From NCBI RefSeq assembly GCF_002812985.1, contig NZ_PGCP01000021.1:34602-98601 (forward strand): a stretch of 64,000 nucleotides of DNA, written 5' to 3'. Under the pieces are notes generated by a model. That model was not told the DNA's origin, searched no databases, and saw only the letters and a program-made list of their open reading frames with translations. This document shows positions 17,558-26,984 of this stretch, piece by piece. Within the stretch, counting starts at the first letter, position 1, and each line of letters opens with the position of its first letter. A program made the position numbers and the translations under genes. The DNA comes from Aeromonas lusitana. GTDB taxonomy: Bacteria > Pseudomonadota > Gammaproteobacteria > Enterobacterales > Aeromonadaceae.

Positions 17558-19234
17558 TTAAAACGTGACGCTGGCGCGGTAGTAAAGTACCCAGGGGTCG
17601 GGATTGAGCCAGCCAGGGGCGCTGACGGGAAACCCTATGCTGATGTTGGCGGTAAGGTGTTGATAGCGCTGTTCCCAACCGGCGGCGGTTCCCACCAGGC
17701 TGCGCCAGCTATCTTGCTGATTTCCCAAATCGACCCGGCCCATGTCCAGAGCTAGCCAGATACGCCACTGACCAAGCCAGGCGGGTGACTGTCCCTGCCA
17801 GCTCACTTCGTTACGCAGGTAGCCGCCGGTGTCTCCACTGATGCTCTGCTCCTTGAAGCCGCGTACAGAAGCCTCTCCCCCCAGAGAGAGGCGCTCCACG
17901 CTGTAGAGCACGTCCGGTGACCATTGCAACGAACCGGTCGACAACCACCCCAGATGCTCCCCCGCCGTACTGTAGCTACCAAACAGCCCCCATTTTTCAA
18001 ACTGGGCTTGGGGCAGCAGGGGGGAGCGGCCATGGTCGCTGTCGGCGCCGAACCAGTCGGTACCCAGGGTCAGGGCCGGGTTCAGGGTAAAGAAGTGGCG
18101 GTCGATCCGTGTCGCCAAGTTGAGTCCAAGGCGAAGAGAGGAGAGTTCATAGCTGCTGCTCTCCAGCAACTGCTCCATGATGAGGTTGCGGCTCTGACGA
18201 TGAGTCATGCCGGCTACCGCCGATATCTTGCTTTCCCCATCCCGATAGAGGGTCCGGGCGAGGTTGCCGGTGACGGTGCGCGTGTCTCCCCGACTCTCAA
18301 ACACAAATCCGCGGGATTGCACGTCGTTGCGGTATTCGCTGTACTGATAACCCGCATCCAGCAACCAATAGCCGTAGGGCAGGCTCACGCCGGCTTGCCA
18401 GGTCGCCGCATTATGGGCATCGCGCCCATCCGTGCTGCTGGAAGCCCCCAGGGTCCATTGATCGGCCAACGACAGCAGATCATCGGCGCTCAGCGACAGG
18501 CGTCCCTGCTCTTCTCCCGTACTCTGCTGGCCGCTGTTATCCAGATCCAGGCTCCCCTGTACGGGGAAGGCTCGCCCTCCCTTGAGGTTGACGATGGAGA
18601 GTCCTGCCTGGTGACCGGGTTGAATATCGAGGCGATAGGAGAATGACCGCAGCCGGGAGAGCTGATCCACCCCCTGCTCAAGATCCCGCAGATTGAGGAT
18701 CTCGCCAACCAAACCGGGGAACAGAGTTCGGGTCATGGGGTCGGGTTGACCATCCACCACTATGGCCTCGATGCGCCCCTCCAATACCCCCAGGGTCAGA
18801 ACGCCAGTCGCAAGATCCTGCTCCGGCAGGAAGGCCCGACTGGTGATATAGCCCTTGGCCAGATACCACTGGCTAACGGCACGGATCAGACCGTTGATAT
18901 GGGAGAGGCCCATGCAGGTATTCAGATAAGTGTCGGTGAGACTGGCGCTGGTCTTGGCATCCAGCACTGTGCTCCCCTCCAGGCGGATCTCGGTCACCTG
19001 GAAACAAGGACCACTCGCCTCGGCATCACCCGGCGTTGCCGGGGCAGGTAACGGCAACTGACGCGCCACCTCATCACGCTGCCGGGCCGCATCCTCGAGC
19101 AGAGCACGCTGGCGCCGTTCAACATCATTTTGATCCAGCGGAGACGACAAAGGCCCAGCAGCATCGACGCCCTGAGCGAATAGTAAAAACAACGCAACTG
19201 CGCCCGTGCAAATGCGTGAGGTGTAGCAACCCAT
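17558..19234 (-). CDS. cdiB: CdiB, two-partner secretion outer-membrane transporter
   Basis: 558 aa TpsB/FhaC-type exporter. From the ATG at 19234 it has a signal peptide (MGCYTSRICTGAVALFLLFA, cleavage near VDA-AG). Next comes the N-terminal helix region and POTRA domains (about residues 70-220; FQVTEIRLEGSTVLD, YLAKGYITSRAFLPEQDL), then a 16-strand barrel that ends in the classic terminal Phe (RASVTF). Its stop is 11 bases before the cdiA start, so the two form an operon. A longer frame to GTG 19267 exists but adds residues before an ideal signal peptide. The barrel contains the family motif RGF (VRGFKEQSISGDTGGYLRNE). Its role is to export CdiA to the cell surface. Confidence 0.9.
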   Translation of the reverse strand: MGCYTSRICTGAVALFLLFAQGVDAAGPLSSPLDQNDVERRQRALLEDAARQRDEVARQLPLPAPATPGDAEASGPCFQVTEIRLEGSTVLDAKTSASLTDTYLNTCMGLSHINGLIRAVSQWYLAKGYITSRAFLPEQDLATGVLTLGVLEGRIEAIVVDGQPDPMTRTLFPGLVGEILNLRDLEQGVDQLSRLRSFSYRLDIQPGHQAGLSIVNLKGGRAFPVQGSLDLDNSGQQSTGEEQGRLSLSADDLLSLADQWTLGASSSTDGRDAHNAATWQAGVSLPYGYWLLDAGYQYSEYRNDVQSRGFVFESRGDTRTVTGNLARTLYRDGESKISAVAGMTHRQSRNLIMEQLLESSSYELSSLRLGLNLATRIDRHFFTLNPALTLGTDWFGADSDHGRSPLLPQAQFEKWGLFGSYSTAGEHLGWLSTGSLQWSPDVLYSVERLSLGGEASVRGFKEQSISGDTGGYLRNEVSWQGQSPAWLGQWRIWLALDMGRVDLGNQQDSWRSLVGTAAGWEQRYQHLTANISIGFPVSAPGWLNPDPWVLYYRASVTF

Positions 19235-19330
19235 TGTGATGAATCTTCTAATTGTTTTTAGTGCCACCTTGTCGTGCGCCAGAAACTCGAACTGGTTTCT
19301 TTATGAACACGAAAGACCTGAACGGGGCGG

Positions 19331-19336
19331 ATTATA
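19331..19336 (-). promoter_or_regulatory. Candidate -10 box for the cdiBAI operon
   Basis: TATAAT on the minus strand, preceded by TG, about 95 bases upstream of the cdiB start. The -35 region is weak (GTCGCA-like at a 17-base spacing). It is the only consensus -10 found in this interval. Confidence 0.4.
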
Positions 19337-19581
19337 CAGAAGGCGACATTGGGTGCGACACCTTTTGTCACCCCTCCTGTGATGTTGATCTCGTCAAGAG
19401 ATAAAGAATACGTTTGTCTTTAACTGCGTCCATCTGCCGCCTTCTTGCTGACAAGATCACCAATAATAAGCCAACCCATCAGCCTTAGTTTGTCGTCAGG
19501 ACAAAGCGTGCGGCAGCCATTGCTCTAACCAGCCGAACTGGGCCTATATGAATTGAATAGTTATCATTTAACTCCATTTCA

Positions 19582-19595
19582 TTGATTTTTCTCAA
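19582..19595 (+). promoter_or_regulatory. FNR-like site upstream of doxX
   Basis: TTGATTTTTCTCAA matches the FNR consensus TTGAT-N4-ATCAA at nine of ten specified positions. It lies about 130 bases before doxX. The match is by eye only; oxygen-linked control of doxX is an inference. Confidence 0.35.
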
Positions 19596-19727
19596 TCTTG
19601 TGAAGCTGGATGCGGCGTAAGGTGGAAGGACTGAGGGCTCGAGTAGAGCCGTACGATCAGACTGATCGGAACGTCAGCTTATCCAGTGGCGGCTGGCATT
19701 ACACATCATCAAAAGGAATTCATTCAC

Positions 19728-20162
19728 ATGGTTGAGACACTGCTGAACAACATCAATCGCCTGCTGCACCACGAAGACATGGGCAAATTGTTACTGCGAT
19801 TGGCCGTCGGGGGCTTGATGCTGTTTCACGGCCTACACAAGCTGATAGATGGTGTGGATGGCATCAGCGCCATGCTGATGGCGAAGGGGCTGCCGGGGGT
19901 TATCGCCTATGGGGTGCTGCTGGGAGAAGTGGTTGCGCCCCTGCTGATCATCCTCGGCGTCTTGACCCGGCCGGCGGCGCTGGTGCTGGCGTTCACCATG
20001 GTGGTGGCCTGGCTGATGGTGGGCACGGCCAAGACCTGGCAGCTGGATGCGGTCGGGGCCTGGGCCATCGAGAGCCTGGCCTACTTCTTTATCGGGGCAC
20101 TGGCGGTGGCGCTGCTCGGGGCCGGACGTTTCTCCCTTGCCGGCAATACCAGCTGGCGATAG
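19728..20162 (+). CDS. DoxX-family inner-membrane protein
   Basis: 144 aa with four predicted membrane helices and the family pattern LLLRLAVGGLMLFHGLHKLIDG (helix 1), GVLLGEVVAPLLIILGVLTR (helix 2), LAFTMVVAWLM (helix 3) and a last helix near AYFFIGALAVALLG. DoxX-like proteins are often tied to respiratory or redox stress functions, but no precise activity can be given. I start at ATG 19728 because AAAAGGAATT precedes it; a GTG frame to 19686 has no support. It stands alone, facing rhlE, with a shared terminator between them. Confidence 0.85.
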   Translation: MVETLLNNINRLLHHEDMGKLLLRLAVGGLMLFHGLHKLIDGVDGISAMLMAKGLPGVIAYGVLLGEVVAPLLIILGVLTRPAALVLAFTMVVAWLMVGTAKTWQLDAVGAWAIESLAYFFIGALAVALLGAGRFSLAGNTSWR

Positions 20163-20304
20163 TCGATTTGAGTGGAATATTTATCTGAATAATCAAACAA
20201 AAACATCCCGTTTAATCCATAAATAATCAATTAAATAGAGTCATTACGAGATTTAAGTTCGATAGATCAGCACAGCATCGGGGTCGCCATCTTATCTCCT
20301 CGAC

Positions 20305-20340
20305 ATAAAAAAGCCCTGCCAGATTGGCAGGGCTTTTCCT
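20305..20340. terminator. Bidirectional terminator between doxX and rhlE
   Basis: AAAAAAGCCCTGCC, AGATT loop, GGCAGGGCTTTT. The A- and T-runs on either side let it serve both converging genes. Confidence 0.9.
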
Positions 20341-20378
20341 ATCTATCGCATCGGCGGTGAGGGAGTTCCCCCACCCGC

Positions 20379-21767
20379 TTATTGATTGTGGCTGGCGCGG
20401 CGAGGACGACGGGCCTGGGCCGGTTTTCCAGCACCATCGGCCGGACGCTGACCGCCCTGGGGCTTGCCACCGTTACCGGAGCGGGCACCGCCGCCGTTAT
20501 TGCCTGAGCGACCGGCGCCCTGACGCTGGCCTTGACCCTGCGGGCGCGGCGCACGGCGCTGCTCGCTCGGATCGCGCGGCTCTTTGCGCAGGGGCGCGCC
20601 GATACCACGGGCGATGTTATCCAGGGTCTCGCGGGAGGCTTCGAAACCGGCCACCTGCTCGCACGGGATGTTCTGCTTGGTCAGGCGCTCGATGGCCTTG
20701 ATCAGCTTGCCTTCATCGGCCGCGACCAGGGAGATGGCGTGACCGGCTGCGCCGGCACGGCCGGTACGGCCGATACGGTGCACATAGTCTTCCGCCACGT
20801 TCGGCAGCTCGAAGTTGACCACTTGCGGCAACTTGTCGATGTCCAGACCGCGGGCGGCGATGTCGGTCGCGACCAGCACCTTGACGCTACCATCCTTGAA
20901 ACCGGCAAGGGCGCGGGTACGGGCCCCCTGGCTCTTGTTGCCGTGGATGGCGGCGGCGCTGACGCCGTTCTTGTCGAGGGTCTCGGCGACACGGTTGGCC
21001 ATGTGCTTGGTGCGGGTGAACACCAGTACCTGCTGCCAGTCGTTGCTGGTCACCAGATGGCTCAGCAAGGCAATCTTGTTGGCCTTGTCGCACGGGTGCA
21101 CCAGCTGCTCGATACGCTCGGCTGTGCTGTTGCGCGGGGCCACTTCGATCACCGCCGGGTTGTTGAGCAGACCGGTGGCCAGCTCGCGGATTTCATCGGC
21201 GAAGGTGGCGGAGAACAGCAGGTTCTGACGCTGTTTCGGCATCAGGGCCAGGATCTTGCGGATGTCACGGATGAAGCCCATGTCGAGCATGCGGTCCGCT
21301 TCGTCCAGCACCAGGATTTCCACTTCATCAAAACGCACGGCGTTCTGGTTGTAGAGATCCATCAGGCGGCCCGGGCAGGCGACCAGCACATCCAGACCAC
21401 GGCGAGTCGCCATCATCTGCGGGTTGATGCTGACGCCGCCGAACACCACGTGGCTGCGCATCGGCAGATGCTTGCCGTAGTTGCGCACGCTCTCGCCTAC
21501 CTGGGCGGCCAGCTCGCGAGTCGGGGTCAGTACCAGGGCGCGAATGCGGTTAGGAGAGACCTTACGCTTGCTCTCCATCAGACGCTGCAGCATGGGCAGG
21601 GTAAAGCCTGCGGTCTTGCCGGTCCCGGTTTGGGCCGCCGCCATCAGGTCGCGGCCGGCCAGAACGGCGGGGATCGCTTGCAGCTGAATGGGGGACGGGG
21701 TGTCGTAGCCTTGCTCGGCAACGGCACGCAACAAGGGTTCGGCCAGACCGAGGGAAGAAAAACTCAT
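20379..21767 (-). CDS. rhlE: ATP-dependent RNA helicase RhlE
   Basis: 462 aa DEAD-box helicase. Q motif and motif I at [15 protein letters not shown] (residues about 44-58), PTRELA (Ia), the DEAD box in [13 protein letters not shown] (about 150), SAT (III, LLFSATF), then ARGLDI (V) and HRIGRTGR (VI). The start [21 protein letters not shown] matches E. coli RhlE. The C-terminal tail (about 390-462) is a basic Gly/Gln/Arg-rich low-complexity region for RNA binding. RhlE acts in ribosome assembly and RNA turnover, mostly at low temperature. The 5' leader may be long, since a TAGACT -10-like box lies about 145 bases upstream. Confidence 0.95.
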   Translation of the reverse strand: MSFSSLGLAEPLLRAVAEQGYDTPSPIQLQAIPAVLAGRDLMAAAQTGTGKTAGFTLPMLQRLMESKRKVSPNRIRALVLTPTRELAAQVGESVRNYGKHLPMRSHVVFGGVSINPQMMATRRGLDVLVACPGRLMDLYNQNAVRFDEVEILVLDEADRMLDMGFIRDIRKILALMPKQRQNLLFSATFADEIRELATGLLNNPAVIEVAPRNSTAERIEQLVHPCDKANKIALLSHLVTSNDWQQVLVFTRTKHMANRVAETLDKNGVSAAAIHGNKSQGARTRALAGFKDGSVKVLVATDIAARGLDIDKLPQVVNFELPNVAEDYVHRIGRTGRAGAAGHAISLVAADEGKLIKAIERLTKQNIPCEQVAGFEASRETLDNIARGIGAPLRKEPRDPSEQRRAPRPQGQGQRQGAGRSGNNGGGARSGNGGKPQGGQRPADGAGKPAQARRPRRASHNQ

Positions 21768-22106
21768 AATTACCTGCTAGAGATAGGGGCGCCGGGGATT
21801 TGTGGTGGGGCTCCTCTGCTGAGCCGATGCCATCTCACAAGAACTGGGCCTATTGAGAAAACAACGATTTCCCCGGGGAGCAGAGCAAAGGGGAAAGAAT
21901 AGAGGCGCAGTCTAACGGAGTTGGCACCGTCATACGAGAAAAATGTGACGACCCTCCCAGCATGGGTAGAAAAGAGGGCTGCCGCGGGGCAGAATGGCCA
22001 TGCTACAAGTCGCCCGAATCGCGGCCGCAAGGCTCATGACAACCGCCACCATGACACCGACATGGCAACACTATGGCCCAGAACAGGGAGGTTCTGCTTG
22101 ATAAGG
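21768..22106. other. Divergent interval between rhlE and a binding-protein gene
   Basis: No gene of its own. The minus strand holds a TAGACT -10-like hexamer near 21910 for rhlE. The plus strand holds GGGAGG at 22087-22092 ahead of the binding-protein start. The long plus-strand frame here lacks coding character. Confidence 0.5.
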
Positions 22107-22910
22107 ATGCATGTCCCCGGCGCGCTCTTGCACGCCCTGGGTCTGGCCTCACTGTTTGCCTTGAGCCTGCCGCTCATGGCCAGAGAGACGCTGTCGGTGG
22201 CCTGGAGCCACTGGCCCCCCTTCAGCCAGCTCGACGCCAGGGGGGAGCTTGAGGGGATCGATGTGCGTCTGACCCGCCAGATCCTGCAAGAGGCAGATCT
22301 TGAACCCACATTTCGCAACCTCCCCTGGGCCCGGGCCCTGCACCTGCTCGAGCGCGGCCAACTGGGTGCCGGCATGGGAGCGCTCGATACCCAGGAGCGG
22401 CGCCAGTTTGCCCGCTTCTCCGCCCCCTATCGGCGCGCCAGCTTTGTGCTGCTCAGCCATAGCGCCTCTGCGGGAGTCGTCGATCGTTGGCAGGGAATAG
22501 CGCGCTTTGAAGATCTGTGTCAGGCAAGCGGGCTGCGGCTTGGCAAGCTGCGGGGCACCCGCCCCACCCCGCTCACCGAGGCCTGCCCCTCCCTCAAGGA
22601 AGCGCGCGAATACAACTCGGATGACAAGCTCATCGAACTGCTGCTGGCACGGCGTCTCGATGGCATCATCATGGAGTGGCAACACGCCCAGTACCGGCTG
22701 GCGCAGCTGGGGGCGGAGGAGTTCATTGCCTGTCAGTTGCTCATGCACCAACAACCGGTCAGCCTGATGTTTGCAAAAGAGGCGCTGAGCGATGCCCAGC
22801 TCGCCCGCATCGACGCCGCCATCGCGGCCCTGCCCGCCCCCGATGTGGCTTTTGCCCCGCCCAATTGTCGCTTCGACAACACTCGCTTCCCCCAGGGGCC
22901 AGAGAGCTGA
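22107..22910 (+). CDS. Orphan periplasmic amino-acid-type binding protein (SBP_bac_3)
   Basis: About 267 aa. A signal peptide (LLHALGLASLFALSLPLMA-RE) is followed by a type-II periplasmic binding fold with SHWPPFSQLDARGELEGIDV, which resembles the ligand-entry motif of family 3 solute-binding proteins, and WARALHLLERGQLG. No permease or ATPase gene is adjacent, so it may be a stand-alone sensor or belong to a distant transporter. The start is uncertain: TTG at 22098 has GGGAGG at ideal spacing and would add three residues; ATG 22107 is the conservative choice. Ligand unknown. A terminator shared with aroC follows. Confidence 0.8.
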   Translation: MHVPGALLHALGLASLFALSLPLMARETLSVAWSHWPPFSQLDARGELEGIDVRLTRQILQEADLEPTFRNLPWARALHLLERGQLGAGMGALDTQERRQFARFSAPYRRASFVLLSHSASAGVVDRWQGIARFEDLCQASGLRLGKLRGTRPTPLTEACPSLKEAREYNSDDKLIELLLARRLDGIIMEWQHAQYRLAQLGAEEFIACQLLMHQQPVSLMFAKEALSDAQLARIDAAIAALPAPDVAFAPPNCRFDNTRFPQGPES

Positions 22911-22932
22911 ACACTGGTCATGAATGCCCATG

Positions 22933-22961
22933 AAAAAGGCGACCCTTGGGTCGCCTTTTTT
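22933..22961. terminator. Bidirectional terminator between the binding protein and aroC
   Basis: AAAAAGGCGACCC, TT loop, GGGTCGCCTTTTTT. Eight-pair stem with flanking A- and T-runs. Confidence 0.9.
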
Positions 22962-23028
22962 ACGCTTGTATGGCTGTTGTGATCAGCCGCTTGTCCGATG
23001 CACTGATCATCGTCTGCTTATCAGCGAC

Positions 23029-24117
23029 TCAGCGCAGCTGAGGGGTCTGGGTCAGCACGCCCATGTTCTGGGCACGGTGGCGCAGCAGGTGATCCATCAG
23101 CACCAGGGCCAGCATGGCCTCGGCGATGGGCACGGCGCGGATGCCGACGCAAGGATCATGACGGCCCTTGGTGATCATCTCGGTGGCCTCACCACTGATG
23201 GTGATGGTCTTTCCCGGTACCGTGATGCTGGAGGTCGGCTTGAGCGCCATGCTTACCACTATGTCCTGGCCTGAGGAGATACCCCCCAGGATGCCGCCCG
23301 AGTGGTTGCTGGCAAAACCGGTCGGGGTCATCTCGTCGCGATGCTCCGAGCCTTTTTGCTCCACCACGGCGAAGCCATCACCGATCTCCACGCCCTTGAC
23401 CGCGTTGATACCCATCATGGCGTGAGCGATGTCGGCGTCGAGGCGATCAAACACTGGCTCCCCCAGGCCCACCGGCACATTGGTGGCGATCACCTGCACC
23501 TTGGCGCCGACGCTGTTGCCCTCTTTCTTGAGGGCGCGCATGTATTCGTCGAGCGCCTCCAGCTTGCCCGCATCCGGGAAGAAGAAGGGATTCTGCTCAA
23601 TCTGCGCCCCATCGAACGCTTCGGCCTTGATGGGGCCGAGCTGGGAGAGGAAGCCCTGGATCTCGATGCCGTGCATCTGCTTGAGGTACTTCTTGGCGAT
23701 GGCACCCGCCGCCACCCGCATGGCGGTCTCCCGCGCCGAGGAGCGACCGCCGCCACGGTAGTCACGCTGGCCGTACTTCTGGTGATAGGTGTAATCGGCG
23801 TGGCCCGGGCGGAACAGGTCCTTGATGTCGGAGTAATCCTTGGAGCGCTGATCCTGGTTCTCGATCATCAGACCGATGGAGGTGCCGGTGGTTTTGCCCT
23901 CAAACACCCCCGCCAGGATCTTCACCTCGTCATCCTCGCGGCGCTGGGTGGTATAGCGGGAGGTACCGGGCTTGCGGCGGTCCAGATCGATTTGCAGATC
24001 CGCTTCGCTTATCTCAAGCCCGGGCGGGCAGCCGTCGACCACGGCGCCGAGCGCCAGGCCATGGCTCTCGCCGAAGGTGGTGACCCGAAAGAGTTGGCCA
24101 AAACTGTTCCCTGCCAT
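23029..24117 (-). CDS. aroC: Chorismate synthase
   Basis: 362 aa, cytoplasmic, last step of the shikimate pathway (EPSP to chorismate, with reduced FMN). Family signatures: [18 protein letters not shown] at the N-terminus, then [14 protein letters not shown] [34 protein letters not shown] near 125 and the late MALKPTSSI. Length equals E. coli AroC (361). It lies 16 bases after prmB on the same strand, the conserved prmB-aroC order, with a good AAGGAG site. Confidence 0.97.
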   Translation of the reverse strand: MAGNSFGQLFRVTTFGESHGLALGAVVDGCPPGLEISEADLQIDLDRRKPGTSRYTTQRREDDEVKILAGVFEGKTTGTSIGLMIENQDQRSKDYSDIKDLFRPGHADYTYHQKYGQRDYRGGGRSSARETAMRVAAGAIAKKYLKQMHGIEIQGFLSQLGPIKAEAFDGAQIEQNPFFFPDAGKLEALDEYMRALKKEGNSVGAKVQVIATNVPVGLGEPVFDRLDADIAHAMMGINAVKGVEIGDGFAVVEQKGSEHRDEMTPTGFASNHSGGILGGISSGQDIVVSMALKPTSSITVPGKTITISGEATEMITKGRHDPCVGIRAVPIAEAMLALVLMDHLLRHRAQNMGVLTQTPQLR

Positions 24118-24133
24118 GGAGGCTCCTTGCTGC

Positions 24134-25069
24134 TTAGCTCTTGTAAATCGCGAAATGATCCTGATATTGCACCAGCTCGGCCCGGGTCATCACGAACACG
24201 CCGTGACCGCCGTTCTCGAACTCGACCCAAGTGAAAGGCACCTCGGGGAACTGGGCTTCCAGGTGGATCATGCTGTTGCCCACCTCGACCACCAGCACGC
24301 CGTCCTCGTTGAGGAAGTCGGCGGCATTGGCCAGGATGCGCTTGGTCAGTTTCAAGCCATCGGAGCCGGAGGCGAGCGCGAGCTCGGGTTCGTGACGGAA
24401 CTCGTCCGGCAGATCCGACATGTCCTCGGAATCCACGTAGGGCGGGTTGGAGACGATGAGATCGTACTTGTCACCGGCAGGCAGATCGCGCATCAGATCG
24501 GAGCGGATCGGGATAACCTGCTGCTCGAGGCCATGATCGTTGATGTTGCGCTCGGCCACGTTCAGGGCATCGACGCTGATGTCGATGGCATCCACTTCCG
24601 CGTGGGGGAATTCGTGGGCCATGACGATGGCGATGCAACCGGAGCCGGTGCAAAGATCCATGATCCGGGTCGGTTCCTCTTTCAAGAAGGGCGCGAAGCG
24701 GTTGGCCACCATCTCGGCGATGGGGGAGCGCGGGATCAGCACTCGCTCGTCCACGTAGAACTCCCAGCCGGCATACCAGGCCTTGTTGGTCAGGTAGGCG
24801 GCGGGCACCCGCTCCTGCACCCGGCGGATGATGAGCTCGGCGATGCGGTGACGCTCGCTGGTGGTCAAACGGGAGTGGCGCATGCCCGGATCCACGTCTG
24901 GCGGCAGATGTAACGCGGGCAGCACCAGTTGCACGGCCTCATCCCAGGCGTTGTCGGTACCATGTCCGTAGAAGATCCCGGCGTCGTTGAAACGACTCAT
25001 GGCCCAGCGCAACATGTCCTGGATGGTGTGCATCTCGGCAACCACCTCATCGATAAATATCTTGTCCAA
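24134..25069 (-). CDS. prmB: Ribosomal protein L3 N5-glutamine methyltransferase PrmB
   Basis: 311 aa class I SAM methyltransferase that modifies a glutamine of ribosomal protein L3. It contains the SAM loop [12 protein letters not shown] and the glutamine-methyltransferase motif NPPY ([16 protein letters not shown]). E. coli PrmB starts MDKIF; here LDKIF starts at a TTG (25069) with GGAGG five bases upstream. An earlier TTG at 25081 is in frame but would place that ribosome site inside the gene. Divergent from smrB, co-oriented with aroC. Confidence 0.93.
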   Translation of the reverse strand: MDKIFIDEVVAEMHTIQDMLRWAMSRFNDAGIFYGHGTDNAWDEAVQLVLPALHLPPDVDPGMRHSRLTTSERHRIAELIIRRVQERVPAAYLTNKAWYAGWEFYVDERVLIPRSPIAEMVANRFAPFLKEEPTRIMDLCTGSGCIAIVMAHEFPHAEVDAIDISVDALNVAERNINDHGLEQQVIPIRSDLMRDLPAGDKYDLIVSNPPYVDSEDMSDLPDEFRHEPELALASGSDGLKLTKRILANAADFLNEDGVLVVEVGNSMIHLEAQFPEVPFTWVEFENGGHGVFVMTRAELVQYQDHFAIYKS

Positions 25070-25135
25070 ATCCACCTCCAAGTCGAGTAATATCCGGCCC
25101 GAGCATTCTTATATAACGAGCAAGACGAGTACCTG

Positions 25136-25660
25136 ATGAAAAAAACGCCCTCACCCACAGACGAGGAAAGCCTGCTGTTTCGCGATGCGGTCAAAGGTAC
25201 CCGGAAAATAAAGCAAGATACCATAAGGGCCGACTTGCGCCCGGTCAAGCAGAAACGCGAACTGCGTGAGAGCCGCGAAAAGCTTGGGGTCGACCACTTT
25301 TTCAGCGATGAATACCAGCCCCATCTGGATGAGGATGGCCCGACCCGTTTCGTGCGCGAAGATGTGTCGGCATTCGAGCTGAAAAAGCTCAAACGCGGCA
25401 GCTATCCGCCGGAGATTTATCTCGATCTGCACGGCATGAACCAGAACCAGGCGAAACAGGAGCTGGCCGCCCTGCTGACCCTGTGCCAAAAGGAGAACAT
25501 CCACGTCGCCTCCGTGATGCACGGCATCGGCAAGCATGTCCTCAAGCAGCGGATCCCGAGCTGGCTGGCCCAGCATCCCAATGTGCGCGCCTTCCACCAG
25601 GCTCCTCGCGAGTGGGGCGGCGACAGCGCCATCCTAGTGCTGCTGGATATCGAAGAATAA
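25136..25660 (+). CDS. smrB: Ribosome rescue endonuclease SmrB
   Basis: 174 aa. Disordered charged N-terminus, then an Smr domain (about residues 95-172) with LDLHGMNQNQAKQEL and MHGIGKHVLKQRIPSWL, the two diagnostic blocks. E. coli SmrB cuts mRNA between collided ribosomes. The gene is divergent from prmB, as in E. coli. A strong terminator follows. Confidence 0.93.
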   Translation: MKKTPSPTDEESLLFRDAVKGTRKIKQDTIRADLRPVKQKRELRESREKLGVDHFFSDEYQPHLDEDGPTRFVREDVSAFELKKLKRGSYPPEIYLDLHGMNQNQAKQELAALLTLCQKENIHVASVMHGIGKHVLKQRIPSWLAQHPNVRAFHQAPREWGGDSAILVLLDIEE

Positions 25661-25710
25661 AGAGCTGATCGGGCAGGATAAGGCGGCATCTGCCTTGCCG
25701 CCTCCCCAAT

Positions 25711-25744
25711 AAAACAGCACCGGCCAATGGCCGGTGCTGTTTTA
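25711..25744. terminator. Bidirectional terminator after smrB
   Basis: AAAACAGCACCGGCC, AAT loop, GGCCGGTGCTGTTTT: a perfect stem of about 15 pairs between two converging genes. Confidence 0.92.
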
Positions 25745-25752
25745 TTCATGTT

Positions 25753-26163
25753 TCAGCTCGCGCTTTCCATATGTCGCTTGAAGTTGTTCAAGATGCTCTG
25801 CCAACCGGCCCGCTGCTGCTCGCCACTGTGCTCCGATTCGGCGTCAAACTCCTCGTTGATGAGGGTTTCCCCTGCCTCTTCCTGGAAGTGCACAGTCACG
25901 CTGCGGCCATCATCCATGACGTAGCGCAGCAGCGTCGGCGCCTCCACGGCGGTGAAGGTGCCCTCGAAATCAAACCCCAGGCTGCCGTCCCTGGCCGCCA
26001 TATGGTGGCAGAACCGTCCCCCGACCCTCAGGTCGACCCGGCTGTCGTCGGTGTGCCAATCCTCGGAGGCGGCGTTCCACTGCATGATGCTGGCGGGTGT
26101 GTTCCAGCCCTGCCAGACGGCGGCGATCGGCCGCGCTACCCGTACGCTGACATTGATCTTCAT
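25753..26163 (-). CDS. SRPBCC (AHSA1-like) domain protein
   Basis: 136 aa helix-grip ligand-binding fold. It opens with KINVSVRVARPIAAVWQGWN, the START-like first strand and helix, continues with a VGGRFCHHMAARDG turn and an FEGTF strand, and ends with a long C-terminal helix (QQRAGWQSILNNFKRHMES). The GWQSILNNFKRHMES helix is typical of AHSA1-like SRPBCC proteins. GGAAGAG precedes the ATG. Substrate unknown. It heads toward the smrB terminator and may be the last gene of the minus-strand cluster, although a gap of about 170 bases separates it. Confidence 0.8.
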   Translation of the reverse strand: MKINVSVRVARPIAAVWQGWNTPASIMQWNAASEDWHTDDSRVDLRVGGRFCHHMAARDGSLGFDFEGTFTAVEAPTLLRYVMDDGRSVTVHFQEEAGETLINEEFDAESEHSGEQQRAGWQSILNNFKRHMESAS

Positions 26164-26330
26164 CTTGCTCTTCCTTATAAAAGCTCATCCGCTTACAGGC
26201 TAGTGCCGTTTGCCGCGTCCAGTGCGCCTCTGCCCGCTCAGGCGCAGCACGCTTGCAACAAGAGACCGATGCGGCCTTGTCATATGGCATGGCTCACTGT
26301 GCTGGGGCGACAATCGGCTGTCATCCCCCT

Positions 26331-26945
26331 TCAAGAACCACAAGACGAGCCCTGCCCATTCGGGCGATGGAACCGGATGGGTGAAGGAGCAGAGGCGAGG
26401 TTGACCACCAGCCTGCCACCGTTATGCAATTGCCAATCGAAAAAATCGGCAAACCCAGCACAGGTAAGGGCCCGGATCACCTTGGCCACCACCCCGTGGG
26501 CCACCAGCAATACCCGCTCCCCCTCATGTTCATGCGCAAGCTCGGTCAATCCCTGGGATACCCTGGCGATCACGGCGTCCAGGGATTCCCCGCCGGGGGG
26601 GGCCTCGGCCCAGCGCCGGGTGATGTTGCGCGCCCACAGCTCGGGGTAGCGCTCCCGCGCCTCCCCTTGGGTCAGCCCCTCAAACAACCCCACATGCCGC
26701 TCACGAAAGGCCGGGATGAGCTGAACAGGCAGCACCAGCGCACGGGACATCTGCTCGGCACTCTGCCTCGCCCGCAGCAAGGGGGATGACACCAGCAGCG
26801 CAAACGGCGCCTCAGTTGAAAGCCCCAGCGCCAGCTCGGACATCTGTCTGCGCCCCTCCTCGTTGAGCGGAATATCCAGGGCGCCGAGATAGCGGCTCTC
26901 GGCATTGGCCCGGGTCTGCCCATGGCGGATCACCACCAGTTCCAT
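26331..26945 (-). CDS. Histidine phosphatase family protein
   Basis: 204 aa, phosphoglycerate-mutase-like fold. RHGQT (residues 7-11) carries the phospho-accepting histidine. VSSPLLRARQSAE, then ERHVGLFEGLT and the second catalytic histidine in LLVAHGVV (about 147) complete the site. It resembles alpha-ribazole phosphatase CobC and related small-molecule phosphatases, but there is no cobalamin gene nearby, so the substrate is open. AAGGAGC precedes the start. DUF4287 lies 39 bases upstream on the same strand. Confidence 0.87.
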   Translation of the reverse strand: MELVVIRHGQTRANAESRYLGALDIPLNEEGRRQMSELALGLSTEAPFALLVSSPLLRARQSAEQMSRALVLPVQLIPAFRERHVGLFEGLTQGEARERYPELWARNITRRWAEAPPGGESLDAVIARVSQGLTELAHEHEGERVLLVAHGVVAKVIRALTCAGFADFFDWQLHNGGRLVVNLASAPSPIRFHRPNGQGSSCGS

Positions 26946-26984
26946 CGGTGCTCCTTATGTCTCGGTATCGCTCTACCGGGCGCG

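Larger units (their letters stand above)
19235..19727. other. Divergent intergenic region between cdiB and doxX
   Basis: Holds the cdi -10 candidate (19331) and an FNR-like site (19582). No open frame with a ribosome site or known RNA was recognised. The stretch is AT-richer than its neighbours around 19540-19610. Confidence 0.6.

Noticed and set aside
17547..17678. 44-codon N-terminal extension of CdiA
   Set aside because: It overlaps cdiB and lacks a ribosome site; the signal peptide starts at the later ATG.
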